From the NCBI GenBank assembly GCA_001708385.1, contig CP012388.1, forward strand, positions 3,286,001-3,350,000: DNA of 64,000 bases, given 5' to 3'. The position numbers and the translations under genes are program-made. Source of the stretch: Flavobacterium psychrophilum. Lineage in GTDB: Bacteria; Bacteroidota; Bacteroidia; Flavobacteriales; Flavobacteriaceae. Below, piece by piece: positions 1 through 7,625 of this stretch. The notes beneath the pieces were generated by a model. That model did no database searches. It was not told the DNA's origin and saw only the letters and a program-made list of their open reading frames with translations. Positions within the stretch are counted from its first letter, which is position 1. Each line of letters opens with the position of its first letter.

Positions 1-347
1 ACTTAATTTTCTGACAACGCTCAAAATTAATATCATTTAAAAGGCAATAGCACTCAATTGCAAATTTGAAATCGAATTAACAATCCGTTTTTTAGATTTA
101 TTAACAGAATTGCTTTTCAAATTTTGAAAATCAAAAGGTGTGCCAATAATTTTTAATTGAATTGATAGGATAACAATATCGTTTACGAATGAATATGTTG
201 ATTTTATTCTATTTACTAAATATTTAATAATTTGACGTTATTTAGTAAATGGAATATGGTTCTATTTTGCTTACAGTGTTGTATTTCAGTATTTTAAGTT
301 ATTGGTGCAATGTTGGTTGTTCTCTTTTAAACTTTAAATTTCTATTT
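1..347. other. AT-rich stretch without a gene
   Basis: I see no credible coding sequence or RNA here before the RidA-family start at 348. The one structured element is a perfect 12-bp inverted repeat (211-222 and 239-250, 16-nt spacer) just upstream of that gene. An in-frame ATG at 249 lies inside its right arm, but the 33 residues it would add match nothing in the RidA family. No clear TAnnTTTG box was found. Confidence 0.6.
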
Positions 348-740
348 ATGCTTAGTGAGAAAAAAGAATTTAGCACATTTAATATGCCTTGGGAAGAGGT
401 GTATGGTTATGTTCAGGCTGTAAAGAACGGTGATACAGTTTGGACTTCGGGTCAATTAGGACACAATAATGAAGGCGTACTTCTTGAGGGTATGGAGAAT
501 CAATTTAAACAGGCTTATGCGAATATTGGAACCCTTTTGCAGGGATTTGGGATGAAGCACGATGATATTGTAGAAGAGGTAATTTATGTAACTGATATGG
601 CGTCTGGATTTGAAGCTAGAAAGATATGTGGTAAATTATTTTACGCTGACCCTAAAAGAATAGCAAGCAGCATAATTGGCGTAAGCGAGTTGGCACTACC
701 AGGGCAAATGGTGGAAATTAAGATTATTGCAAAAAATTAA
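348..740 (+). CDS. RidA (YjgF/YER057c/UK114) family protein
   Basis: A 130-residue protein of the small trimeric Rid fold, whose members hydrolyse reactive enamines/imines or have diverged roles. Family traits seen: TSGQLG near residue 33, the central ANIGTLLQ helix, IVEEVIYVTDM, and a C-terminal LPGQMVEIKIIA strand. The start at 348 (MLSEKK) was preferred to the in-frame ATG at 249 because the extra residues are hydrophobic and unlike the family. In RidA proper a catalytic Arg sits directly before a Ser/Thr-x-Val strand; here the text is PKRIASSIIGV, so the Arg is displaced and imine deaminase activity is doubtful. It converges on trxB with a shared terminator. Confidence 0.85.
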   Translation: MLSEKKEFSTFNMPWEEVYGYVQAVKNGDTVWTSGQLGHNNEGVLLEGMENQFKQAYANIGTLLQGFGMKHDDIVEEVIYVTDMASGFEARKICGKLFYADPKRIASSIIGVSELALPGQMVEIKIIAKN

Positions 741-771
741 TAATTGACACCTTGGCACGAGACATAAAAAA

Positions 772-800
772 AGCAGAACATTGCTGTTCTGCTTTTTTTA
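772..800. terminator. Bidirectional intrinsic terminator, ridA-like/trxB
   Basis: Perfect 9-bp stem AGCAGAACA (772-780) / TGTTCTGCT (785-793), loop TTGC, with a T-run on the + side and an A-run before it. It can end both the RidA-family transcript and, read on the minus strand, trxB. Confidence 0.85.
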
Positions 801-816
801 TTTATAAGTAAGCCGA

Positions 817-1770
817 TTAATGAATTTCTAAAGAAGACAGGTAACGTTCAGCATCCAAAGCTGCCATACAGCCAGATCCGGCTGCGGTTATAGCCTGGCG
901 GTAATCTTTATCCTGAACATCCCCAGATGCAAATACACCCGGAATATTAGTTTTAGTCGATTTGCCTTCTGTAATAAGATATCCTGTTTCATCCATGTCA
1001 AGCTGGCCTTTAAAGATATCGGTATTAGGTTTGTGGCCAATTGCTATAAATAAACCAGTAATAGCAATTTCGGTTTTATCTCCTGTAACATTGTTTACAA
1101 TCCTAAGTCCGTCAACTACCTGGTCGCCTATAACCTCGTCAACCTCGCTGTTGTATAACACGGTAAGGTTAGGAGTGTTTTCGACGCGGTGCTGCATAGC
1201 TTTAGAAGCACGCATAAAGTCTTTACGCACCAGCATAGTTACGTGTTTACAAATGTTAGCAAGGTAAGTAGCTTCCTCGGCAGCAGTATCACCTGCCCCT
1301 ACGATTGCCACATCCTGGTTGCGGTAAAAGAAACCATCGCATACGGCACATGCCGATACACCACCGCCTCTTAAACGCTGCTCACTAGGAAGGCCTAAAT
1401 ATTTAGCAGTAGCTCCTGTAGAGATAATTATTGTTTGAGCGTGAACTTCTTTATTATCGTCTATGGTAACTTTATGCCACCCCCCCGGTTCTTTACTAAA
1501 TTCTACGGCTGTCGCCATTCCAATTCTTACCTGTGTACCAAAACGTTCAGCTTGTTGTTGTAGCTGCATCATCATGGTAGGTCCGTCTATACCTTCAGGA
1601 TATCCAGGAAAGTTGTCAACTTCTGTAGTAGTGGTTAGCTGTCCACCCGGTTCCATACCGGTATAAACAACAGGTTTCATATCTGCCCTTGCAGCGTATA
1701 TAGCCGCAGTATAACCTGCAGGCCCGGAGCCTATAATTAGGCATTTTATTTTTTCTATAGTCTCAGACAT
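817..1770 (-). CDS. trxB: Thioredoxin reductase
   Basis: A 317-residue low-molecular-weight NADPH:thioredoxin reductase, which reduces cytoplasmic thioredoxin through FAD and a redox disulfide. Seen: FAD-binding GSGPAGYTAAIYAAR at about residues 14-28, active-site CAVC at 141-144, an NADPH-binding GAGDTAAEEA segment near 158-167, and the C-terminal FASGDVQD FAD motif. The length is normal for the family. It is monocistronic: a TAnnTTTG box lies upstream and a bidirectional terminator downstream. Confidence is high because every diagnostic motif is intact. Confidence 0.97.
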   Translation of the reverse strand: MSETIEKIKCLIIGSGPAGYTAAIYAARADMKPVVYTGMEPGGQLTTTTEVDNFPGYPEGIDGPTMMMQLQQQAERFGTQVRIGMATAVEFSKEPGGWHKVTIDDNKEVHAQTIIISTGATAKYLGLPSEQRLRGGGVSACAVCDGFFYRNQDVAIVGAGDTAAEEATYLANICKHVTMLVRKDFMRASKAMQHRVENTPNLTVLYNSEVDEVIGDQVVDGLRIVNNVTGDKTEIAITGLFIAIGHKPNTDIFKGQLDMDETGYLITEGKSTKTNIPGVFASGDVQDKDYRQAITAAGSGCMAALDAERYLSSLEIH

Positions 1771-1798
1771 AATTTATTGAGGTCTTAAATTCGGTATG

Positions 1799-1806
1799 CA
1801 AATGTA
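1799..1806 (-). promoter_or_regulatory. trxB -7 promoter element
   Basis: On the minus strand this reads TACATTTG, an exact TAnnTTTG match about 29 bases upstream of the trxB ATG. No well-spaced TTG -33 element is evident. Confidence 0.55.
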
Positions 1807-1876
1807 AGTTTTAATTAAAAATATTACTACTCAAATGCATCAGTTTTAGCTATGAAAAAATAAAATTAGCTTATCA

Positions 1877-1907
1877 TTTTGAAATATCAATTTTAGTGGT
1901 ATATTTG
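1877..1907 (+). promoter_or_regulatory. tRNA-Pro promoter
   Basis: TTTTG (1877-1881), an 18-bp spacer, then TATATTTG (1900-1907). This is a full Bacteroidota sigma-A type promoter ending about 32 bases before the mature tRNA 5' end. Confidence 0.75.
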
Positions 1908-1939
1908 CACCGCTCAAATGGAGTAATCCACTTTGAATT

Positions 1940-2014
1940 CGGGGTGTAGCGTAGCCCGGTCATCGCGCCTGGTTTGGGACCAGGAGGTCGCAGGTTCGAA
2001 TCCTGCCACCCCGA
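1940..2014 (+). tRNA. tRNA-Pro (anticodon UGG)
   Basis: A 75-nt cloverleaf. Acceptor stem CGGGGTG (1940-1946) pairs with CACCCCG (2007-2013), with discriminator A at 2014. The anticodon stem CCTGG/CCAGG encloses loop TTTGGGA with TGG at 1975-1977. The T arm contains GGTTCGAATCC. The 3' CCA is not encoded and must be added post-transcriptionally. It has its own promoter and a terminator immediately downstream. Confidence 0.97.
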
Positions 2015-2018
2015 CAAA

Positions 2019-2046
2019 AAGCAGAACAGAAATGTTCTGCTTTTTT
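2019..2046 (+). terminator. tRNA-Pro terminator
   Basis: Perfect stem AAGCAGAACA (2019-2028) / TGTTCTGCTT (2033-2042), loop GAAA, then a T-run. The stem is the same sequence as the terminator at 772-793. Confidence 0.85.
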
Positions 2047-2193
2047 CATTTATAACCATTTTTATTATATATTCTGTTTATGTAGTAGTCTCCGTAGTGC
2101 AGTTTTTTTGTGCAAATAATTAAATTTATAGCGTACAAAAGAATGGAGATGGTAGACAGTAATATACTTATTAAAGAATAAGTTATTAAAGTG

Positions 2194-2232
2194 AAAAACC
2201 GGGCAGCCATTAATGGAAGCCCGGTTTTTTGT
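2194..2232 (-). terminator. Terminator of the distal head-GIN gene
   Basis: AAAACCGGGC (2195-2204) pairs with GCCCGGTTTT (2219-2228), with an inner CCAT/ATGG pairing. It is followed on the minus strand by a T-run and lies just downstream of the head-GIN gene at 2251-3087. Confidence 0.7.
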
Positions 2233-2250
2233 GTTCTATATTAGTAAGTA

Positions 2251-3087
2251 TTACATCTCTTTTTTAGACAATACCGCACTGTCGGCAAAGTTGGTAACCT
2301 CAACTTTAGGTTTTCCAAAAAGCTGGATCTGTGTTTTTCCCGATGCTGCTATACTGATCGTTTCAGATGCGTTAACATTACAGCTGGTATAACCTTCAGC
2401 AACAAGTTCCATATTTTTAGCAGTGAATTTTTTTCCGGTAAATGATGCATTATTATCTACGCGAATTTTTGCCGTTGCAGCATCGCCCTCAATAACTGCT
2501 GACGTTTTCTGGTACAGGTCAATTTTTGCCTGCATACCTGCCGCAATAAGTGCTTTTAACTGGGAACTTTTACTTAGCTCTACAGTAACGTTATCACCCT
2601 GAAAATTAAGTTCGGCAGAGGTTTTGTCGTTCATTATCAACGTAAAGTTGGCCGACTTTACATTAAGGTACGATTTAGAATAATCCAGGTTTTTAACGGT
2701 TATATCTTCCAACTGAAGATCGGTAAGCGAGTTGATAGTTACTTCATTCTTCGCGGTAATGGTTTTTAGATTATCGGTATAAGTAACGCGGACACTTAAT
2801 TTTTTAGCTCCGGTAATATCTTTATCGGTATACAGGCGTAGGGTAGTGCCTTTAAGTTCGGCTATAATGCTTTCGTGCAGATTGTCGTCAGCTTCAATCT
2901 CAAGGCTCTGTGTTCCGCCTTTAGATAGAAAAATCTCAATATTATCTTCAACCTCAAGATTTTCAAAATTTTCAACCTCTTTCTGCGCTACGGTTACTGT
3001 TTTAGATCCCTTTATTTTTTCTTTTTTCTGAGCAAATGTAACGGCAGTAAAAGACAGGGCTACCAGTAACAGGAGTATTTTTTTCAT
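2251..3087 (-). CDS. Secreted head-GIN domain (DUF2807) protein
   Basis: 278 residues with a clear Sec signal peptide (KKILLLLVALSFTAVTFA, then Q) and a repetitive beta-rich body typical of the putative auto-transporter adhesin head-GIN (DUF2807) family: a leading GSKTVTVAQKEVENFENLEVEDNIE-type opening, then many short strands. The family is predicted to form a beta-helix at the cell surface or periplasm; no biochemical role is established that I can state. It is the last gene of a minus-strand cluster containing two more DUF2807 proteins, PspC and PadR, but has its own TAnnTTTG box upstream, so it may be transcribed separately. Confidence 0.8.
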   Translation of the reverse strand: MKKILLLLVALSFTAVTFAQKKEKIKGSKTVTVAQKEVENFENLEVEDNIEIFLSKGGTQSLEIEADDNLHESIIAELKGTTLRLYTDKDITGAKKLSVRVTYTDNLKTITAKNEVTINSLTDLQLEDITVKNLDYSKSYLNVKSANFTLIMNDKTSAELNFQGDNVTVELSKSSQLKALIAAGMQAKIDLYQKTSAVIEGDAATAKIRVDNNASFTGKKFTAKNMELVAEGYTSCNVNASETISIAASGKTQIQLFGKPKVEVTNFADSAVLSKKEM

Positions 3088-3111
3088 TGTGTAATGTCAT
3101 TATTGGTTGGG

Positions 3112-3119
3112 CAAATATA
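3112..3119 (-). promoter_or_regulatory. -7 element for the distal head-GIN gene
   Basis: Reads TATATTTG on the minus strand, about 25 bases upstream of the ATG at 3087, directly after the terminator of the preceding gene. No good TTG partner is visible. Confidence 0.5.
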
Positions 3120-3124
3120 AAAAA

Positions 3125-3147
3125 AACACCAGTTCGTTACTGATGTT
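3125..3147 (-). terminator. Terminator of the NTF2-like gene
   Basis: On the minus strand AACATCAGT (3139-3147) pairs with ACTGGTGTT (3125-3133), including one G-U pair, followed by a T-run. The pairing is complete only on the minus strand, which orients it. Confidence 0.7.
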
Positions 3148-3168
3148 TTGTGCTGTTAAATCATAACT

Positions 3169-3660
3169 TTATTTTGCTGCGCCATGATCGTAACTTAATA
3201 TTCTCGACATTTTCCATACGCCGTCTTTTAATAGCCACAGGTGTGTAAATCTCGCCCTTCCGGTAAGTTTTTCTGTATTATTCAGAATGATATAAAACTG
3301 GTGTTCACCTTCAAGAATAGCCCCATATTCATTTAACGGATATACTTTAAGTGAAGCTGCGACAGCTTTCCGTTCAATTTTTTCGTCAGGATTGTTACAG
3401 ATATACTTTCTGGTGTTTTCTATAAAATCGTTTACGTTGGTAGTATAGCCGCCTTTGTCATGGTAAAATTCAAGGTCGTCTGTAAAAAAGGTTTTAAACT
3501 TTTCAAGGTTGCAGGTATTATAGCTTTCAAAAGCTGCTGCGTCTAATGCAATAATCCTTTCGGTTAAGGCCTTTTCATTTGCCGGATAGGTTTCTTTTTG
3601 CTGGGCATGAGTAAGTATGACACTACATAACACCATTACCCAAAATAGTATAGCTTTCAT
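3169..3660 (-). CDS. Exported NTF2-like (DUF4440/SnoaL-type) protein
   Basis: 163 residues: a signal peptide (KAILFWVMVLCSVILTHA, cleaved before QQ) followed by one NTF2-like cone fold. Recognisable family pattern: a helix with AAFESYNTCNLEKFKTFFTDDLEFYHDKGG, a central GEHQFYIIL strand, then ARFTHLWLLKDGVWKMSRILSYDH at the C-terminus (quoted in parts). Such domains bind small ligands or act as unassigned periplasmic proteins. It sits between two head-GIN genes on the same strand and is bracketed by its own terminator, so a functional link to them is possible but not shown. Confidence 0.7.
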   Translation of the reverse strand: MKAILFWVMVLCSVILTHAQQKETYPANEKALTERIIALDAAAFESYNTCNLEKFKTFFTDDLEFYHDKGGYTTNVNDFIENTRKYICNNPDEKIERKAVAASLKVYPLNEYGAILEGEHQFYIILNNTEKLTGRARFTHLWLLKDGVWKMSRILSYDHGAAK

Positions 3661-3673
3661 TGTTAGCAGTTAA

Positions 3674-3699
3674 AAAGCCTCCACATTTGTGAAGGCTTT
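3674..3699 (-). terminator. Terminator of the head-GIN lipoprotein gene
   Basis: On the minus strand AAAGCCTTCAC (3689-3699) pairs with GTGGAGGCTTT (3674-3684) with one G-U, then TTTTT. Confidence 0.7.
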
Positions 3700-3704
3700 G
3701 ATAA

Positions 3705-4436
3705 TTATTTTAGTGAAACGGATCCGCCACTAGATGCTTTTTTTGATATTTTGGCCGGCGCTTTTATATAAATCACGCTTCCTCCGCTGGACGCATCTGC
3801 CTTAAGGCTGGTGCTTGGATTAATAGTGACAGAGCCTCCGCTCGACGCATGAGCGTCAGCATCTCCGGTTTTAAGCTTTTCTGCATCAAGACTACTTCCG
3901 CTAGAGGCATGTGCTTCGATGGTTTTGCTTATACCTACCACTTCTAAAGAAGAACCACTTGATGTTTCCAACTTTACGTTACGCACCTGTATATTGGCTT
4001 TTAGGTTTGACCCGCTGCTGGAATCTAGAGTAAGACTTTCAGATTTCAATGTGCCTTTGTTTATCACTTCAGATCCACTTGCTGCCGATATGCGGATTAT
4101 GTTAGGCAGTACTATTGTAACCTTCTTTTTCGAAGCGTTACGAATGTTCATGTCTGTGTATATTTTTAATTCGTTGCCATTAACTTCTGTTATAATATGT
4201 TCCTGAAGGTTCCCGTCTGCCTCGACAGTAACTATAGACTGGCTTCCCTGCTCTATAATAACTTCTAGTCCGCCCGATGCTGATACGGCATCAAAGCCTG
4301 AATTTACCGGCCTTGTTTGTGTTGTAACATTTCCGTCTCCGCTTACCGATCTAAAATCGCTTCCGCAGGAAAAACATAGCACAGATACCACTATGAGTAT
4401 AATTGCTTTTGTGATGTGTGAAATAATCTTTAGCAT
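3705..4436 (-). CDS. Head-GIN (DUF2807) lipoprotein
   Basis: 243 residues with a lipoprotein signal (hydrophobic helix, then VLCFSC; probable lipidated Cys near residue 24). The mature part is a DUF2807-type beta-helix marked by recurring SSGS/SSGGS turns (at least six), consistent with regular coils. It ends in SSGGSVSLK. It starts 15 bases after the PspC stop and is probably co-transcribed with PadR-PspC. Location is inferred as membrane-anchored in the periplasm or outer surface. Function unknown; the regular Ser/Gly turns suggest a structural or ligand-binding surface. Confidence 0.8.
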   Translation of the reverse strand: MLKIISHITKAIILIVVSVLCFSCGSDFRSVSGDGNVTTQTRPVNSGFDAVSASGGLEVIIEQGSQSIVTVEADGNLQEHIITEVNGNELKIYTDMNIRNASKKKVTIVLPNIIRISAASGSEVINKGTLKSESLTLDSSSGSNLKANIQVRNVKLETSSGSSLEVVGISKTIEAHASSGSSLDAEKLKTGDADAHASSGGSVTINPSTSLKADASSGGSVIYIKAPAKISKKASSGGSVSLK

Positions 4437-4451
4437 ACTATTGTTTTTAAA

Positions 4452-6236
4452 TTATCTTCTTCTTTTTGCAACAACATTAACCGAATCCAAATCTACATGA
4501 ACCTCCATATTGTTGTTTGATACGTTTATTTCGCCTCTGCCACCTGCGTTAACACGTACATGCTCAATTCCATCATGCTCAATATCATCTACCGGAGGCA
4601 TTGGCGGCTCAGGTGGTTCAAAACCTTCTACAGGTTCTTCAATAGGGCAGGTAATGCAGTCTACTTTATTTTGGTGCATTTCGTAAATATGGTCGTTCTC
4701 ATCCCACCACAGGTCAAAGAATGAATTGTCTGAACTGTCATATTCTTTTACGCTGTCATCACACTGAAACTTCGTTCCTTCAGGCAGGTAAAGATAGATC
4801 TCTACTTTCTGGTTACGGAATTTGTTACTGATGTCTGACAATAAATAATTATCTAAAGTTAGGGTGTTTCCTTCAAATTTAAAACCGTACTTAATTTTTT
4901 CGGCACGCTTTCTGGCTTCAAATGAGTTACTTCCGTCAGCAAGCCTTTCAATTTGTATGAAAGGTTTACCTTCATCTGTCTTCATAATATTAAAAGAGAT
5001 ATCGTTAGAATAGATGATCTCATTGCCTAATGAATCTTGTTTGAAACGGAAACCACGATCATGATTAACCGATTTTGAGAAGTAATCATTGTACCTGAAT
5101 TTAATTTGTAATATCTCGTCGCTGTTTAGGTTAAGTTCATGTTTCGCAACGGTTTTTCCTTCAGAGCTTACTTCAGATGCCTGGCGCAGTCCAAAGTAAA
5201 TAACAAAAATTACAGAAAGTATCCAGATACCCAGTAACGTAAATTTGGTTATGTTTCCTACGGGTTTTAGGTTGTCTATTAATATTTTAAGACCTAGTAA
5301 GAACAGCATAAACGTAGGTATTGCCACAGCGAAAAAGGCAGCTGTACCCATTAACCATATTGGTGTTTCGGTGTAGTTAAAACCATCCAGCCAAGGATAC
5401 CATGTTGACGATTTAAATGGTGCGGTAAACAGCAATGATATAAACAGAACGATAAATGACACAAGTGATGTTGCCGCTATTATAACTATTAGAGCCCCTA
5501 TCATTTTTGCAATTACCTTAAATATCGCCGAAAAGACTGTGCCTATGCCGCTGCCAATTTTTTCGGCACCATACTTTGCGTTTTGTCCAAGTTTATCGTA
5601 ATCTACTTTATTAAGTTTAGCAGTAAGTATGTCTACCTCTTCTTTTACCTTTTTCTCGATATTAGAAATGTTTATAGGCTCGCCTGTCATTTCCAGTTTC
5701 TCGGTTGTAGTTACTGCCCTCGGTATAAGTATCCATAACAGAAGGTATATGAAGATACCCGTACCAAAACCTGTAAGTGCCAGTACAAAAGCAATACGCA
5801 GCCATAGCGGATCTATTCTTAAATAGTGTGATAATCCGGCACAAACACCGCCCAACATGCCTCTGTCGGTATCCCTGTAAAATTTCTTTTTGTTCAGGAA
5901 CCTGTAGTCGGTTGCACCGCCATAGGCATCATTAGTGTTTCTATCTGCCGATGCTTTTTCTCCTGTTACATCTTCATCGATCCTGTAATCTTCGGGCTGG
6001 CCCATTACAGCGATAATATCTTCTATTTCCCTGCTGCCCACAACCTGTTTGTCGCTTTTAAGCTTTTCAGAAAGCAGTTCGGCTATCCTGCTTTCAATAT
6101 CGCTCATAATTTCATCCCTGGTATCGGCAGAAAGTGAACGTTTTATAGCATCAAAATAGCGATTAAGTTTTTGGTAGGCATCTTCATCTATGTGAAAGTA
6201 AAAACCTCCTAAATTTATACTAACTGTTTTGTTCAT
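4452..6236 (-). CDS. PspC-domain membrane protein with C-terminal head-like region
   Basis: 594 residues. Seen in order: a cytoplasmic N-terminal part (1-115) with repeated helical DUF-like text, a PspC domain at about 115-172 (RDTDRGMLGGVCAGLSHYL, then a TM helix ending LLWILIPRA), two or three further TM segments around 245-350, and a roughly 220-residue hydrophilic C-terminal region with a proline/glutamate-rich segment (EPPEPPMPP). PspC domains belong to phage-shock/envelope-stress systems; this large architecture is a Bacteroidota form. It starts 2 bases after the PadR stop, so the two are surely in one operon. A stress-sensing role with PadR as repressor is inference. Confidence 0.8.
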   Translation of the reverse strand: MNKTVSINLGGFYFHIDEDAYQKLNRYFDAIKRSLSADTRDEIMSDIESRIAELLSEKLKSDKQVVGSREIEDIIAVMGQPEDYRIDEDVTGEKASADRNTNDAYGGATDYRFLNKKKFYRDTDRGMLGGVCAGLSHYLRIDPLWLRIAFVLALTGFGTGIFIYLLLWILIPRAVTTTEKLEMTGEPINISNIEKKVKEEVDILTAKLNKVDYDKLGQNAKYGAEKIGSGIGTVFSAIFKVIAKMIGALIVIIAATSLVSFIVLFISLLFTAPFKSSTWYPWLDGFNYTETPIWLMGTAAFFAVAIPTFMLFLLGLKILIDNLKPVGNITKFTLLGIWILSVIFVIYFGLRQASEVSSEGKTVAKHELNLNSDEILQIKFRYNDYFSKSVNHDRGFRFKQDSLGNEIIYSNDISFNIMKTDEGKPFIQIERLADGSNSFEARKRAEKIKYGFKFEGNTLTLDNYLLSDISNKFRNQKVEIYLYLPEGTKFQCDDSVKEYDSSDNSFFDLWWDENDHIYEMHQNKVDCITCPIEEPVEGFEPPEPPMPPVDDIEHDGIEHVRVNAGGRGEINVSNNNMEVHVDLDSVNVVAKRRR

Positions 6237-6238
6237 GA

Positions 6239-6571
6239 CTATGCTTTTTGACGGGTTAATATGTTTACTGCATCGGATAATTCCGTCCAGGTAATGTTAA
6301 GTTCTTTTAAAAAATCTCTTCCTTCATCGGTAAGGCCGTAATATTTTCGCGGCGGGCCCGATGTTGATTCTTCCCAGCGGTAGCTTAGGAGTCCATCGTT
6401 TTTAAGTCTTGTAAGCAGTGGGTAAACCGTTCCCTCAACCACAAGCAGCTTTGCGTTTTTAAGCGTATCCAGTATTTCTGATGTGTAAGCGTCTTTTTCT
6501 TTTAAAACGCATAGTATACAGAATTCCAGAACACCCTTACGCATCTGGGCCTTTGTGTTCTCAATATTCAT
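6239..6571 (-). CDS. PadR-family transcriptional regulator
   Basis: 110 residues forming a single winged-helix PadR domain. Seen: MRKGVLEFCILCVLKEKDAY at the N-terminus, TVYPLLTRLKNDGLLSYRWEES as recognition helix and wing start, and GPPRKYYGLTDEGRDFL as the hallmark wing and end. It lacks the long C-terminal dimerisation extension, as in PadR subfamily 2. It begins the PadR-PspC-headGIN block and lies directly upstream of PspC, so autoregulation of that operon is the likely role. No ligand can be inferred. Confidence 0.9.
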   Translation of the reverse strand: MNIENTKAQMRKGVLEFCILCVLKEKDAYTSEILDTLKNAKLLVVEGTVYPLLTRLKNDGLLSYRWEESTSGPPRKYYGLTDEGRDFLKELNITWTELSDAVNILTRQKA

Positions 6572-6634
6572 TAGATTTCATGTTTTTTTAATTCTCTTCT
6601 TAATTCTTCTCATCTGCCCATACCATGCTCTATA

Positions 6635-7405
6635 CTAATTGTTTAGAGCTAATTTAAGATTATCTCTTTTTACGGCATAGGTATTGTCGCCTAAATTTAC
6701 ATTTGCCGGTTCACCATAATAGGTAATAGATGATGAAGCATCGGCATTGGCATTAATAGACTTTATTGTATTTACAAATGCTGTAGATGCATTAAATGTT
6801 CTTACTTCTGCATTCTGGCAGATAAACTTTCCGGCAAGCATCGATCCGTTATTGCATGATATAGATGCTGCAGCGGCGTAGCCTGAAATTTTTACACTGG
6901 CACCACCCGTAATCCTGGCGGCAAAAGCATTGGCTTTTACAATTCCCCTGAACATAGAGCCTGAGTCAGCATTTAAAATACATTTCTCAGCACTTTCTAC
7001 CTCCCCATTAAAAAAAGATCCTGTTTCTAACCTTACATTCAGTGTATTTACATTCAGCCTGCCGTTAATGGTAATCGATGATCCTGTAACAGCTTTAAAC
7101 GTATCCGGGTTTTTAGCCGATACAAATACTTTAGCTTTTCCATGTATTGCAGCCGGTTGGTTGTCAGCTTCCCTCATGTAAATTTTCAGAATACCTCTTT
7201 TATATTCGGTTACAATGTTATTCATGTTGTTTGGTGTATCCGATTCTACTCTCAAAGAAGCTTCGTTACTTTGCGTAACAATTACCTCTATACCGTTTTT
7301 AACTTCAAGTGCTTTGAAATCTTCACTTTTTCTTGTTTCACCTGTTTGTGCTTTTGCTGCAAATCCTGTAAGGACTAATGCTGCCATAAATGCTAATTGT
7401 TTCAT
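6635..7405 (-). CDS. Exported head-GIN (DUF2807) protein
   Basis: 256 residues with signal peptide (KQLAFMAALVLTGFAAKA, then Q) and a DUF2807 body: an opening RKSEDFKALEVKNGIEVIV, the family's usual first strands, then many short beta coils with GSSI/GSFF/GSMF turns. It is the promoter-proximal member of the minus-strand cluster and lies 63 bases before PadR. It is a third paralogue of the two head-GIN proteins further on, but lacks the lipobox of the 3705-4436 product. Its upstream region carries duplicated 16-bp motifs. Confidence 0.78.
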   Translation of the reverse strand: MKQLAFMAALVLTGFAAKAQTGETRKSEDFKALEVKNGIEVIVTQSNEASLRVESDTPNNMNNIVTEYKRGILKIYMREADNQPAAIHGKAKVFVSAKNPDTFKAVTGSSITINGRLNVNTLNVRLETGSFFNGEVESAEKCILNADSGSMFRGIVKANAFAARITGGASVKISGYAAAASISCNNGSMLAGKFICQNAEVRTFNASTAFVNTIKSINANADASSSITYYGEPANVNLGDNTYAVKRDNLKLALNN

Positions 7406-7440
7406 AACTGTTCGTTTTTTGATTTTGATTTTGATTGTGA

Positions 7441-7518
7441 TGATGATTGAACTCCTTTTAATTAACTGCCTTGATGAGGGGCAGGGGATTGATTGATTTG
7501 ATTGATGATTGAACTCCT
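7441..7518. repeat. Direct repeats upstream of the head-GIN cluster
   Basis: TGATGATTGAACTCCT occurs exactly at 7441-7456 and 7503-7518, 62 bases apart, each followed by a T/A stretch containing TTTAATT. Between them lies GATT-rich sequence. They occupy the leader/promoter region of the gene starting at 7405. Confidence 0.7.
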
Positions 7519-7625
7519 GTTTAATTTTTTTGTCCTATAACTTTTAACCGTAGTGTATCTGGCTTTTACTTTTATCGCATGCTGTAAGCAAGGATATAAA
7601 AACGGCAGGCAATGGTATCTTTTTA

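Noticed and set aside
1874..2059. A 61-codon minus-strand ORF reading GWQDSNLRPPGPKP
   Set aside because: It is antisense to tRNA-Pro and the reading is a well-known artefact of tRNA-Pro genes.
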